Source: an uncultured bacterium (GTDB lineage Bacteria; Bacillota; Clostridia; Lachnospirales; Lachnospiraceae). Taken from it: a stretch of DNA of 64,000 nucleotides. Positions 39,617-47,693 of the stretch are shown piece after piece. The notes below the pieces were generated by a model. The model was given only the letters and a program-made list of their open reading frames with translations, had not been told where the DNA came from and did no database searches. Within the stretch, counting starts at the first letter, position 1, and the number at the start of each line of letters is the position of its first letter. Position numbers and translations under genes: made by a program. Where the stretch lies: contig CANCXX010000002.1 of the NCBI GenBank assembly GCA_947381965.1, positions 83,548-147,547 on the forward strand, written 5' to 3'.

Positions 39617-39739
39617 ATGGGACAAGTGGCAAACCAGATGGCTTTAGAATTACTTTTTAAAATCAGGGATAAAATCAAAGATAAAAAGACTGCCCCAAAA
39701 CAGGCGCAAAAAGGAAAGGACAAAAACAAAAAAGGGTGA
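39617..39739 (+). CDS. Small basic peptide, 40 aa
   Basis: Encodes MGQVANQMALELLFKIRDKI followed by a Lys/Gln-rich tail ending KDKNKKG. A strong AAGGAGG SD lies 7 bp before the ATG and a plausible promoter sits upstream. The N-terminal half forms an amphipathic helix and the C-terminal half is strongly positive, suggesting nucleic-acid or membrane contact. I do not recognise it. The last six codons lie inside one arm of the large palindrome at 39721-39874. Confidence 0.62.
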   Translation: MGQVANQMALELLFKIRDKIKDKKTAPKQAQKGKDKNKKG

Positions 39740-39874
39740 AAGAGATATCTTGGTTCTTTCTGATGTTTGGGTAAATTCGTTATTCTCGTTTGGCTTATAA
39801 CAAATCCAAAGAATATGTGGATACCCAAAGTTCAGAAAGAACCGATATCTTTCGTGACATCCCTTCTGTTTTTG
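39721..39874. repeat. Large imperfect palindrome overlapping the 40-codon gene's 3' end
   Basis: Paired blocks from the outside in: CAAAAAC/GTTTTTG, AAGGG/CCCTT, GATATC/GATATC, GGTTCTTTCTGA/TCAGAAAGAACC, TTTGGGTA/TACCCAAA and TTTGG/CCAAA around a central loop. The RNA would fold into one hairpin of about 150 nt. No convincing flanking duplication was found, so transposition is not shown. It may terminate or stabilise the small-gene transcript. Confidence 0.65.
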
Positions 39875-39995
39875 TGTATAATGAAAGCCAGCAGCTAAAC
39901 TTGTACGGAAATATGAAATGAAAAATTTATTTTCTATATATTTCCGCAAACAGCTGTAAATAATAACAAAATTACTAATTTCAGGAGGTACTCAC

Positions 39996-41141
39996 ATGAT
40001 AACAAATGATATTCTCTACATTGGTGTAAATGACAGAGATATCGACCTTTTTGAGGGTCAGTATCCGGTTCCTGACGGTATTGCCTATAATTCCTATGTG
40101 ATTATGGATGAAAAAATAGCCGTGATGGATACTGTTGACAAACGGAAACAGGAAGATTACCTGGCAAATCTGGAACATGCCTTAGGAGGCAGATGTCCTG
40201 ATTATCTGGTAGTGTCCCATGTGGAGCCGGATCATGCTTCCAGCGTGAGGGCTTTTCTTGATAAATATCCTTCTGCACAGCTGGTAGGCAATGTCAAGAC
40301 CTTTCAAATGCTTTCCCAGTATTTTGACTTAAACCTTGCGTCGGCGCTGACGGTCAAAGAAGGGGATACTCTCTGTCTTGGACGCCACCAGCTTCATTTC
40401 CTTATGACGCCTATGGTTCACTGGCCGGAGGTTATGTTTACCTACGATAGCACGGACAAGGTTCTGTTTAGTGCAGATGCTTTTGGCAAATTCGGCGCTT
40501 TGGACGCAGACCAGGACTGGGATTGTGAGGCCAGAAGATATTACTTTAACATTGTAGGGAAATTTGGGATGCCTGTCCAGACAGTCCTGAAAAAGGCGGC
40601 CGCCCTGGATATTCGGATTATCTGTCCTTTGCATGGTCCCATTTTAAAAGAAAACCTAAGCCATTATCTGGAAAAGTACAATATCTGGAGCAGCTATGAA
40701 CCGGAAACCGAAGGGGTTTTCATTGCCTATGCCTCTCTTCACGGCAACACTGCACAGGCGGCAAGGAAGCTGGCGCTTATTTTGGAGGAAAAGGGCTGTC
40801 CAGGCGTAACCGTAACAGACCTGGCAAGAGACGATATGTCAGAGGCCCTGGAAGACGCCTTCCGTTATGGAAAGATCGTTTTCGCCGCATCTTCTTACAA
40901 CGGCGGTGTTATGCCGTTTATGGAAGACTTTCTTCACCACCTGAAGGGAAAGAACTTTCAGAAACGGACAGTGGCTTTTATAGAAAATGGTTCCTGGGCG
41001 CCCTCCGCCAAAAAAACAATGACGGACATTCTCTCCCAGATGAACAATATCACCATCTTAGACAGCTCTGTCACCATACGCGGTGCCATGAAGGAGGATA
41101 CGATTAAAGAACTGGAAGCTTTGGCGGACAGCCTGTTATAG
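39996..41141 (+). CDS. FprA-type A-type flavoprotein (flavodiiron protein)
   Basis: Encodes 381 residues in two domains. A metallo-beta-lactamase-like domain (1-245) holds the di-iron ligands, with SHVEPDHASS (HxExDH) near residue 75 and H ligands in PMVHWPEV and CPLHGP. A flavodoxin domain (about 250-381) has the FMN loop YASLHGNTAQAA. These enzymes reduce O2 to water or NO to N2O and protect anaerobes. An AGGAGG SD precedes the ATG. It stands alone on the plus strand. Confidence 0.95.
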   Translation: MITNDILYIGVNDRDIDLFEGQYPVPDGIAYNSYVIMDEKIAVMDTVDKRKQEDYLANLEHALGGRCPDYLVVSHVEPDHASSVRAFLDKYPSAQLVGNVKTFQMLSQYFDLNLASALTVKEGDTLCLGRHQLHFLMTPMVHWPEVMFTYDSTDKVLFSADAFGKFGALDADQDWDCEARRYYFNIVGKFGMPVQTVLKKAAALDIRIICPLHGPILKENLSHYLEKYNIWSSYEPETEGVFIAYASLHGNTAQAARKLALILEEKGCPGVTVTDLARDDMSEALEDAFRYGKIVFAASSYNGGVMPFMEDFLHHLKGKNFQKRTVAFIENGSWAPSAKKTMTDILSQMNNITILDSSVTIRGAMKEDTIKELEALADSLL

Positions 41142-41214
41142 ACGGCAGTATTAATTTGTTTTTCCATAAAGCAGTCCTGCACATATCACGCCTGTCCGGA
41201 GTCCATTTTTCCGG

Positions 41215-41258
41215 CAGGCTGTAACAGGCCGAAAAGGTTTTATGCCTGTTACAGCCTG
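41215..41258. terminator. Strong hairpin between convergent genes
   Basis: CAGGCTGTAACAGGC (41215-41229) pairs perfectly with GCCTGTTACAGCCTG (41244-41258). No long T-run follows on either strand. Its position between the flavoprotein and the converging PepSY gene suggests bidirectional termination or 3'-end stabilisation. Confidence 0.6.
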
Positions 41259-41284
41259 AACCTTGTCTATAAAGATTTACCCAT

Positions 41285-42091
41285 TTAATCTTTATCCGCT
41301 TCCGCCTTCAGTATTTCGCCGCTTACCGCATGGATTTCATAGTCATACTCCATCTGTCCCATCACAAATTCCACTTCGTAAACCATAACGCCATCGTCTT
41401 CATCCAATTTTACCTTTTTCCTTGTTACCTCCGTTTCTTTAAGTCCTGCATGGTTTAAGGCTTCTTCCCATGCTGCCTCCTCCCCAATATAGGTACTTCC
41501 TTCCATATGGCTATGATTATTATGATAGTTATGGATATTAATTGTGTCCATGCTTTTTTCCAGCACGGTTCCCAGGTAAAGGTCCATTTCATATTCGTAT
41601 TCTGTGTTTCCTATCATAAATTCGACTTTATAATGCTCTGCACGGCCATCCTCATAACCAATAAAGCAGCTTATATAAGAGGTGTCGCTTTCTTTTACCC
41701 CTGCGTCTGTAAGAGCTGCTTCTTTTGCCGCATCTTCCCCTATATAATCCGCGCCGTCCATCGGGGACGCTGTCCCGGCTGCATCATTATCCATCTGAGA
41801 TAATGTACTGCCTTTTACTGCATCTGCCAGTTCATCTGAAGCGTCATCACCTGCAGGAAGAACCTCCGTGCCTTCTCCCTCTATACCGTTCCCGGCAGAT
41901 TCTTCTTCCCTTTGCTGCTGCACATCTGAAACTGCCTCTGCAGAAGGTACACTTTCCGGCCTGCCATCCGAACCTGTGTTTTTACTTACCAGGCCAAAGG
42001 CCGCAAAGCCCAGCAAAAAGGCTGCGACAGCTACAACTGGCAGCATAAGTTGTGCTTTTTTCCCCTTAGCGGGTGTTTCTTTTTCTGACAT
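41285..42091 (-). CDS. PepSY-domain membrane-anchored protein
   Basis: Encodes 268 residues from MSEKETPAKGKK, with an AAAGGAG SD. One membrane segment (about 15-36) and an acidic Ser/Glu-rich linker are followed by two PepSY repeats. These are YIGEDAAKEAALTDAGVKES (about 115-185) and YIGEEAAWEEALNHAGLKET (195-262), each ending in a YEYEMDL/YDYEIHA strand. PepSY domains often inhibit peptidases or sense the envelope. A histidine-rich stretch (NIHNYHNNHSH) joins the repeats and may bind metal. Confidence 0.88.
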   Translation of the reverse strand: MSEKETPAKGKKAQLMLPVVAVAAFLLGFAAFGLVSKNTGSDGRPESVPSAEAVSDVQQQREEESAGNGIEGEGTEVLPAGDDASDELADAVKGSTLSQMDNDAAGTASPMDGADYIGEDAAKEAALTDAGVKESDTSYISCFIGYEDGRAEHYKVEFMIGNTEYEYEMDLYLGTVLEKSMDTINIHNYHNNHSHMEGSTYIGEEAAWEEALNHAGLKETEVTRKKVKLDEDDGVMVYEVEFVMGQMEYDYEIHAVSGEILKAEADKD

Positions 42092-42119
42092 ACTTTTGAT
42101 ACTCCTTTCTATATCTGGC

Positions 42120-42167
42120 CCCTGCAAAATAAGTTTTTTGACTTGTGTTCCTTTTCTTTTTGCAGGG
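42120..42167 (-). promoter_or_regulatory. Inverted repeat in the PepSY gene leader
   Basis: CCCTGCAAAA (42120-42129) and TTTTGCAGGG (42158-42167) are perfect 10-bp complements around a 28-nt loop, within the expected 5' leader and about 30 bp from the start codon. It could be an operator or an mRNA hairpin. Confidence 0.45.
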
Positions 42168-42195
42168 ATCCTGTCAGATAAGTTTATGTCTGATT

Positions 42196-42223
42196 ATTAT
42201 ATACCATTTTCCTTTTTTGTCAC
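42196..42223 (-). promoter_or_regulatory. Putative sigma-A promoter of the PepSY gene
   Basis: On the minus strand GTGACA (42218-42223) and a consensus TATAAT (42196-42201) are 16 bp apart, about 105 bp upstream of the start codon. The rest of the gap from 42224 to 42514 holds nothing I can assign. Confidence 0.55.
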
Positions 42224-42514
42224 ACCCCTTTATTCCAGAGCATATCTGAAAAATGCTTTCTGTCAGACGTGCGACACAGTTTGTGGGAGATTTGTGCCAA
42301 ATAAAGGGTCCATAGCGGGCTATGTTACCTGAATTTGGTGCAAATATCACGCAAATGTGGGACGTGGTTTTCCGCGTATAGACAGCTGGAATGATTTTTT
42401 AAGCACGCTCTTGGAAAATATAAGACATATATTTGTCCTCCCTGTCAGGAAAGGCGTTTTCCATATACTGTAAAACATGGAATTTTTGTTAAATATGACA
42501 TAAAAATCTCTAAA

Positions 42515-42543
42515 TTGACATATTATCTTTCATCTATTATTAT
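42515..42543 (+). promoter_or_regulatory. Sigma-A promoter of the DUF5684 gene
   Basis: TTGACA (42515-42520), a 17-bp spacer and TATTAT (42538-42543) give a near-consensus vegetative promoter. A short hairpin, GATGATG-tcagg-CATCATC (42551-42569), follows at the expected transcript start. Confidence 0.7.
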
Positions 42544-42652
42544 AAGAATAGATGATGTCAGGCATCATCTTTCACATGGAAGCATATTCTTATAAAATTA
42601 CGGAATGATTTTCTTGTGAGATTATTTTCTTATGAAAGGAGGGGCCAAAGAA

Positions 42653-43042
42653 ATGGATTATAATTATGACTCCGCAGATTTACTCCTGACTATGATTGGT
42701 ACTGGCGCTTTCACCGTATCCATGATTGTTTCCCTTGTAATTTGTGTTTTAACTATCATTGCAATGTGGAAAATCTTCACAAAAGCAGGAAAACCGGGAT
42801 GGGCAAGTATTGTACCGCTCTATTCCCAATACTGTCTCTTTGACATTGCATGGGGAAATGGCTGGTTATTTTTACTGTGCTTTATACCTTGTGTAAACCT
42901 TGTTGTTATGATTATGCTGTATATCAAGCTTGCAAACGCTTTTGGCAAGGGCACCGGATTCGGAATTGGTCTAATTCTCTTAAATACCATTTTTGTCCTG
43001 ATTCTCGGACTTGGAGACGCAGAATATATAGGACCGCAGTAA
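42653..43042 (+). CDS. DUF5684-type integral membrane protein
   Basis: Encodes 129 residues from MDYNYDSADLLL. The SD AAAGGAGG lies about 10 bp upstream; an upstream ATG has none. Three or four membrane segments are present, with the family motif KAGKPGWASIVPLYSQY between the first two. Members are small membrane proteins of unknown function, sometimes linked to signal peptidase I. A near-consensus promoter and a terminator bracket it as a single-gene unit. Confidence 0.85.
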   Translation: MDYNYDSADLLLTMIGTGAFTVSMIVSLVICVLTIIAMWKIFTKAGKPGWASIVPLYSQYCLFDIAWGNGWLFLLCFIPCVNLVVMIMLYIKLANAFGKGTGFGIGLILLNTIFVLILGLGDAEYIGPQ

Positions 43043-43049
43043 CATGAAC

Positions 43050-43083
43050 AGCAGGCAAAAGCTTTTATATACTTTTGCCTGCT
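43050..43083. terminator. Terminator hairpin after the DUF5684 gene
   Basis: AGCAGGCAAAAG and CTTTTGCCTGCT form a perfect 12-bp stem with a 10-nt loop, followed by an A/T-rich run. It sits between converging genes. Confidence 0.75.
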
Positions 43084-43124
43084 GTAATTTTTATCTGTGC
43101 ATGAAACGCTAACACATATTCTTT

Positions 43125-44045
43125 TTACTGTTCTGATACTTTTTCACAAAGCTGCAGCCTGAAAGGATATTTTTCGTCACCTTCATATATAATATCAACC
43201 TGGAACAAGCTGCCTGACGCAAGGAACTGGGAGGAATAAACAGGCACAAAAATTTCTATCTGCTCTCCCGTTTCAAAACTGCCTGACGCGTCTTTTTGTA
43301 TAATAACCGTAAACAGCGTTCCAAGAGGCGACTTTTCATTTTCATCATAAATCTCCATCTCTTTCGTCACTTCCACAGTCAGATTAAAAGTTTCTCCTTC
43401 CATAAATTCTTTCTCTGACTCTAAATCATTTATGGATGATTGGAGTAATCCGCCTTCCATATCCGCCGTCTCCGTTTTGGCTGCTTCACTGCCGGCGCTT
43501 TCTTTATCCATTCCAGCTGTTGCGCTGCCCTTTGGCACACCGCTTTCCCCTGATGCTCCTTCCATTTCACCAGCATCCTCTTCTTTCCATTTCATTTCTT
43601 CTTTTTCCCGTCTATCCGCTTTCCCCTGTATGCCGTTTTCCTCTGCCCCTTCTGCAATATCAGCTGCTTTTGCCTCTTCAGGCATTGCTTCTTCTGCTGT
43701 TTCACAGGTTTCTTCTGAAACCGCCCCTCCATCGGCAGTGTCATATGCACTTTCCATGACCCTGTCTGCTGCGCCTCCGGAAAAAGACTTCTTCTGTACC
43801 TGACTTATGGAAAGGAGCGCAGGAATCCCCACAACCGCACAGAGCACTGCCGCTGCCATTCCCAAATAATGTGCAGGTATGACGGACTTTTTCTTTCCGG
43901 TTGTCTTTTTCACCATACCATTTTTTTCTTCCTGCTTCTGCTCCGGTGCGGATTTCTCCTTAAGTCCGGCTTCAATTCGGTCCCACAAGTCCGGAATTTC
44001 ATTTTGGGCAAGTTCCTTATATGCCTGTTCAAAATCCTTACTCAT
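43125..44045 (-). CDS. Putative membrane anti-sigma factor
   Basis: Encodes 306 residues. A short N-terminal cytoplasmic region starts MSKDFEQAYKELAQNEIPDLW, one membrane segment lies at about 57-80, a long acidic low-complexity region spans about 90-205, and a C-terminal beta-rich domain follows. It overlaps the upstream ECF sigma gene by 8 bp, so it is the likely partner anti-sigma. It lacks the classic zinc-binding HxxxCxxC motif, so the pairing is inferred from context. Confidence 0.72.
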   Translation of the reverse strand: MSKDFEQAYKELAQNEIPDLWDRIEAGLKEKSAPEQKQEEKNGMVKKTTGKKKSVIPAHYLGMAAAVLCAVVGIPALLSISQVQKKSFSGGAADRVMESAYDTADGGAVSEETCETAEEAMPEEAKAADIAEGAEENGIQGKADRREKEEMKWKEEDAGEMEGASGESGVPKGSATAGMDKESAGSEAAKTETADMEGGLLQSSINDLESEKEFMEGETFNLTVEVTKEMEIYDENEKSPLGTLFTVIIQKDASGSFETGEQIEIFVPVYSSQFLASGSLFQVDIIYEGDEKYPFRLQLCEKVSEQ

Positions 44046-44607
44046 ATCCGCACCTCCTTAGCTTTTTCATTGCGCTTTGGTATTTCCATGTGACAGTTCC
44101 CATGGGAATCCCCAGACTTTGTGCAATTTCCTTAAAAGTCAGCTCTCCTAAAACCTTCAGACTGACAATCTGTCTCTCCCCAGGTTTTAAAGTTGCAAGC
44201 GCCTGACTTACCGTCATGCCTCCAATCACTTCCTGTTCCACTTTATTTCCCATATCCGCCAGATACAGATTGCCCTTCTCCTGTTCCTCTTCCGGTGCCG
44301 TACCTAGATCCTGCATCATGGCGGTCAGTTCTTCTCTCTTGTGCTTTCTCAAAAAATCAATCGCCATATTTCTTGCCATGGTAGCAAGATAACCTTTATG
44401 GCCGCTTCCTGGTTTAAACTGCTCCGCCTTATCCCACAGCCTGATAAAAAAATCACTGGTCACATCTTCTGCATTTTCTTTACTTTGCAGCACTTCATAG
44501 ATAATCCGGTAAATATACCCCACATAATTTTCATAGATTTCTTTAAGCCCGGTCTTATCCCCCTGTACCATTCGTGCCACAGCCTTTTCAAACTGATACT
44601 CGTTCAC
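44038..44607 (-). CDS. ECF-type RNA polymerase sigma factor
   Basis: Encodes 189 residues from a GTG (VNEYQFEKAV), chosen because AAGGGAGG lies 5 bp upstream; an earlier ATG has no SD. Region 2 (ENAEDVTSDFFIRLWDKAEQF, YLATMARNMAIDFLRKHKR) and region 4 (LKVLGELTFKEIAQSLGIPM, VTWKYQSAMKKLRR) are clear. It should direct a stress or envelope regulon under control of the downstream membrane protein. Confidence 0.92.
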   Translation of the reverse strand: MNEYQFEKAVARMVQGDKTGLKEIYENYVGYIYRIIYEVLQSKENAEDVTSDFFIRLWDKAEQFKPGSGHKGYLATMARNMAIDFLRKHKREELTAMMQDLGTAPEEEQEKGNLYLADMGNKVEQEVIGGMTVSQALATLKPGERQIVSLKVLGELTFKEIAQSLGIPMGTVTWKYQSAMKKLRRCGYE

Positions 44608-44709
44608 AATTACCTCCCTTTTCATTGGTACGGATTACGCTGGGTCATTTTATGGAAAAACAATCATTTGCTTTTGCAGACAATTGGCCAAAAACAGAAG
44701 ACCACCTGC

Positions 44710-44750
44710 TTCCCATTATCAGTGTACATCCTATACTCTGATAATGGGAA
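44710..44750. other. Perfect 13-bp inverted repeat upstream of the ECF sigma gene
   Basis: TTCCCATTATCAG (44710-44722) pairs with CTGATAATGGGAA (44738-44750) around 15 bases. There is no T-run directly after it on the minus strand. It could terminate the DUF3788 gene or act as an operator for the sigma operon. Confidence 0.5.
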
Positions 44751-44800
44751 ATACAAATGATCTTTTCCCTTTCTTCGTTACTGGCTTTTTCATTTAATTA

Positions 44801-45211
44801 TCATGAGACTTTAACCGATAGTAACGCTTTTATATCATCCAAATGTTCTTTACATGTAACGCGGTAATGAATCCACCCGCCGTCACCACAGGCATATTTA
44901 TTTTCTATATACTCCTGTGTGTATTTCCTTAACCTCGGATAAACAGTCTGGTATTGTTTATCCGATAGCCTCATCATAACAGTAAAGGCATTTATTTCAG
45001 CAAAAATATTGCAGACAAGCTTGTTTTTCTTTCTGTGCGCTATCCCCCAGCCATAGCTATTGCCATAAGGAAAAACAATCTTTTGCTCTGTTTGAAAGCT
45101 GTCTGTCAGCCACCCATTAAGCAGAGAAAATCTTTCCCCATTCTCACCGCAAAACTCTGTCATTTCTTCAATTGTTGGTGTTGCCTGTTTGTTGAGCATC
45201 CTTTCATACAC
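44801..45211 (-). CDS. DUF3788 family protein
   Basis: Encodes 136 residues. The start is a GTG with GAGGA 7-8 bp upstream; the next ATG (MLNKQATPT) sits too close to an SD-like AAAGG. The fold is the small YdhG-like DUF3788 type, with the motif YGWGIAHRKKNKLVCNI near residue 55. The function is unknown. It is a single gene, downstream of dapL on the same strand. Confidence 0.8.
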   Translation of the reverse strand: MYERMLNKQATPTIEEMTEFCGENGERFSLLNGWLTDSFQTEQKIVFPYGNSYGWGIAHRKKNKLVCNIFAEINAFTVMMRLSDKQYQTVYPRLRKYTQEYIENKYACGDGGWIHYRVTCKEHLDDIKALLSVKVS

Positions 45212-45255
45212 AGCATTTTCCTCATCTTTCTTTTGGCATATAATGGCTGTTTGCT

Positions 45256-46470
45256 TTATAATGCTTTAATTCTGTCCACAGCTTCCACCGTATTTTCGTA
45301 ACTGCCAAACGCGGTCAGCCTGAAATAAGTTTCGCCGCTTGGTCCAAAACCTGAACCGGGCGTTCCCACTACATTCGCCTTTTCCAGAAGATAATCAAAG
45401 AACTCCCAGCTTGTCATCCGTCCCGGCGCTTTCAGCCATATATAAGGTGCATTTACCCCTCCCGACACTTCATAGCCTGCGTCTTTTAAGCCCTCCAAAA
45501 TATATTTTGCATTATTCATATAATAAGCAACCTGTTCCTTTAACTGGGCTTTTCCCTCTTTGGAATATACTGCTTCCCCGGCCCGCTGCACAATGTAAGG
45601 CGCACCATTGTATTTGGTGCCGTGCCTTCTTGCCCACAGGGAATGAAGGGCTACTTCCCCACATTTTAAATCCTTGGGAATTACAGTAAAGCCAAGGCGC
45701 ACGCCTGTAAACCCGGCGTTCTTTGAAAAGGAGCGCAGTTCAATGGCGCAGGTTCTTGCGCCTTCACATTCATAAATGGAATGGGGCACATCAGACTCGG
45801 AAATATAGGCTTCATAGGCGGCATCATAAATAATAACAGCTCCCACCCTGTTTGCATAATCCACCCACTCTTTTAGCTGATCCTTTGTGATTGTTGAGCC
45901 GGTTGGATTATTGGGGAAGCACAGGTAAATCAGATCTGGTGTTTCTTTCGGAAGTTCAGGTGCAAAATTGTGTTCTGCCGTACATGGCATGTAAATTACA
46001 TCACTCCAGGTTTCCGCTGCGCTGTCATAAACACCGGTTCTGCCTGCCATAACGTTTGTATCCACATATACAGGATATACCGGATCGCAGACAGCAATCT
46101 TATTATCTGTACTAAAAATCTCCTGAATATTTCCAGAGTCACACTTAGCTCCGTCAGATATAAAAATTTCATCTGCTGAAATTTCACATCCTCTGGCTTT
46201 ATAATCATTTTCAGCTATGGCATTCCTTAAAAACTCATAGCCCAAATCCGGCGCATACCCTTTAAAGGTTTCCGCTTTTGACATCTCGTCCACGGCCCCA
46301 TGAAGGGCATTTATAATTGCCGGAACCAGAGGCTGGGTCACATCCCCGATTCCCAGACGTATAATTTTCTTGTCCGGGTGCGCCGCTGCATAAGCATTGA
46401 CCTTCTTTCCTATTGTTGAAAATAAATAACTGCCAGGCAGCTTCAAATAATTCTCATTAATTTTAAACAT
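45256..46470 (-). CDS. dapL: LL-diaminopimelate aminotransferase
   Basis: Encodes 404 residues of a fold-type I PLP enzyme. It opens [17 protein letters not shown] and has the PLP lysine in [14 protein letters not shown] near residue 247, with substrate-loop sequences characteristic of DapL. It converts tetrahydrodipicolinate directly to LL-diaminopimelate, bypassing the succinyl and acetyl branches, for lysine and peptidoglycan synthesis. dapF is upstream in the same operon, separated by tandem hairpin repeats whose end abuts the dapL SD. Confidence 0.96.
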   Translation of the reverse strand: MFKINENYLKLPGSYLFSTIGKKVNAYAAAHPDKKIIRLGIGDVTQPLVPAIINALHGAVDEMSKAETFKGYAPDLGYEFLRNAIAENDYKARGCEISADEIFISDGAKCDSGNIQEIFSTDNKIAVCDPVYPVYVDTNVMAGRTGVYDSAAETWSDVIYMPCTAEHNFAPELPKETPDLIYLCFPNNPTGSTITKDQLKEWVDYANRVGAVIIYDAAYEAYISESDVPHSIYECEGARTCAIELRSFSKNAGFTGVRLGFTVIPKDLKCGEVALHSLWARRHGTKYNGAPYIVQRAGEAVYSKEGKAQLKEQVAYYMNNAKYILEGLKDAGYEVSGGVNAPYIWLKAPGRMTSWEFFDYLLEKANVVGTPGSGFGPSGETYFRLTAFGSYENTVEAVDRIKAL

Positions 46471-46481
46471 TTTTCCTCCTA

Positions 46482-46715
46482 TTCCAGTTCCGTAATTGTC
46501 CTTCTGGCGCCAAAACCTACAAAGGAAAATCAGCCTGCTTTGCTGTCTGCTTTTCCTCTGGGCACCATTCAGACAATTACTGTTTCCAGTTCCGTAATTG
46601 TCCTTCTGGCGCCAAAACCTACAGAGAAAAATCAGCCTGCTTTGCTGTCTGCTTTTCCTCTGGGCACCATTCGGACAATTACTGATTCCAGTTCCGTAAT
46701 TGTCCTTCTGGCGCG
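46482..46715 (-). repeat. Tandem 102-bp intercistronic hairpin repeats between dapF and dapL
   Basis: Two nearly identical full units (46482-46583, 46584-46685) and a partial third (46686-46715). Each folds: GTAATTGTCC pairs with GGACAATTAC, GGCGCC with GGCACC (one wobble), and AGGAAAA with TTTTCCT. In the mRNA sense each is bounded by CAG and CGGAACTGGAAT, and the last abuts the dapL SD AGGAGG. The partial unit meets the dapF stop. Confidence 0.85.
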
Positions 46716-46721
46716 TTTATT

Positions 46722-47564
46722 TTAATCTATTGTTATTTCACCTTCGAAAACGGTAACGGCAGGACCAGTCATGTAAATCAGATTTTCCTTCCGGTCCCAC
46801 AGTATCTTTAAGCTTCCTCCTGATAGTTTGACAGTAACTTCTTCCTTCGTCAGGCCGTTTAACACGCATGCTGCCACAACTGCACAGGCGCCTGTCCCAC
46901 AGGCTAAGGTTTCTCCGGTTCCTCTCTCCCAGACCCGCATTTCCACGTTTTCCCTATCCACTACCTTTACAAATTCTGTGTTAATACGATTGGGAAACCG
47001 CACATGGTTTTCAAAGCATGGGCCAATCTTCTCAAGGGGAAGGTTTTCTATCTCATCCATAAATATAACCGCATGGGGATTGCCCATAGACACACATGTC
47101 ATTGTGTAGGTTTTATCCTCAACCTCAATTCTGTCACCAATGACTTCCTCTTTGTTGGAAATGACAGGGATATCAGCAGCTTTAAATATGGGAGAACCCA
47201 TATTGACTTTAACAGTCGAGACTTTTTCTTCCTCTACGAACAAATCCAAATATTTAATTTTGCCACAACTGATAACACTGATAAAGGTTTTATCTGTCAT
47301 TTTCCTGTCATAAACAAACTTAGCCACACAGCGGATCCCGTTTCCGCACATTTCACCGCGGGAACCATCCATATTGTACATTTCCATTTCAAAATCCGCT
47401 TCTTTTGATTCATTAATGAAAATAACGCCATCCCCGCCGATTCCAAAGTGCCTGTCGCTAAGACGCCTTACGATTTCCGGCTTTTGTTCCATGGATATCT
47501 GCTCTCTTGTTCCGTCCACATAAATATAATCATTGCCGCACCCGTGCATTTTCGTAAATTTCAT
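46722..47564 (-). CDS. dapF: Diaminopimelate epimerase
   Basis: Encodes 280 residues with both catalytic cysteines: MCGNGIRCVAKF near residue 73 and LACGTGACAVVAA near residue 223. It interconverts LL- and meso-diaminopimelate, following DapL in the same pathway. It begins MKFTKMHGCGNDYIYVDG, the usual DapF start. The gap to dapL (about 250 bp) is filled by tandem hairpin repeats, unusual within a two-gene biosynthetic operon. Confidence 0.97.
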   Translation of the reverse strand: MKFTKMHGCGNDYIYVDGTREQISMEQKPEIVRRLSDRHFGIGGDGVIFINESKEADFEMEMYNMDGSRGEMCGNGIRCVAKFVYDRKMTDKTFISVISCGKIKYLDLFVEEEKVSTVKVNMGSPIFKAADIPVISNKEEVIGDRIEVEDKTYTMTCVSMGNPHAVIFMDEIENLPLEKIGPCFENHVRFPNRINTEFVKVVDRENVEMRVWERGTGETLACGTGACAVVAACVLNGLTKEEVTVKLSGGSLKILWDRKENLIYMTGPAVTVFEGEITID

Positions 47565-47693
47565 ATTTCACCTCCCCATAAGCAACCTTAAGTCTGCCAT
47601 TATTTACAGCTTTATCGCTTACAGCAACAATATAACACAATTTTTTCTGTGGTAACATTATTTTTTTTGCGCCTATATATGCAAAAAATGCTT

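Noticed and set aside
39532-39949. Minus-strand frames of 98-99 codons
   Set aside because: They read through the long palindrome and antisense to the 40-codon gene without SD sites.
46482-46715. CRISPR-like regular repeats between dapF and dapL
   Set aside because: The 102-bp units are near-identical throughout with no unique spacers, are palindromic, and no cas genes are nearby.
46540-46725. 61-codon plus-strand frame
   Set aside because: Produced by the tandem hairpin units, as its internally repeated peptide shows.
47565-47693. Lysine riboswitch upstream of dapF
   Set aside because: Only about 130 A/T-rich bases without the conserved junction sequences.
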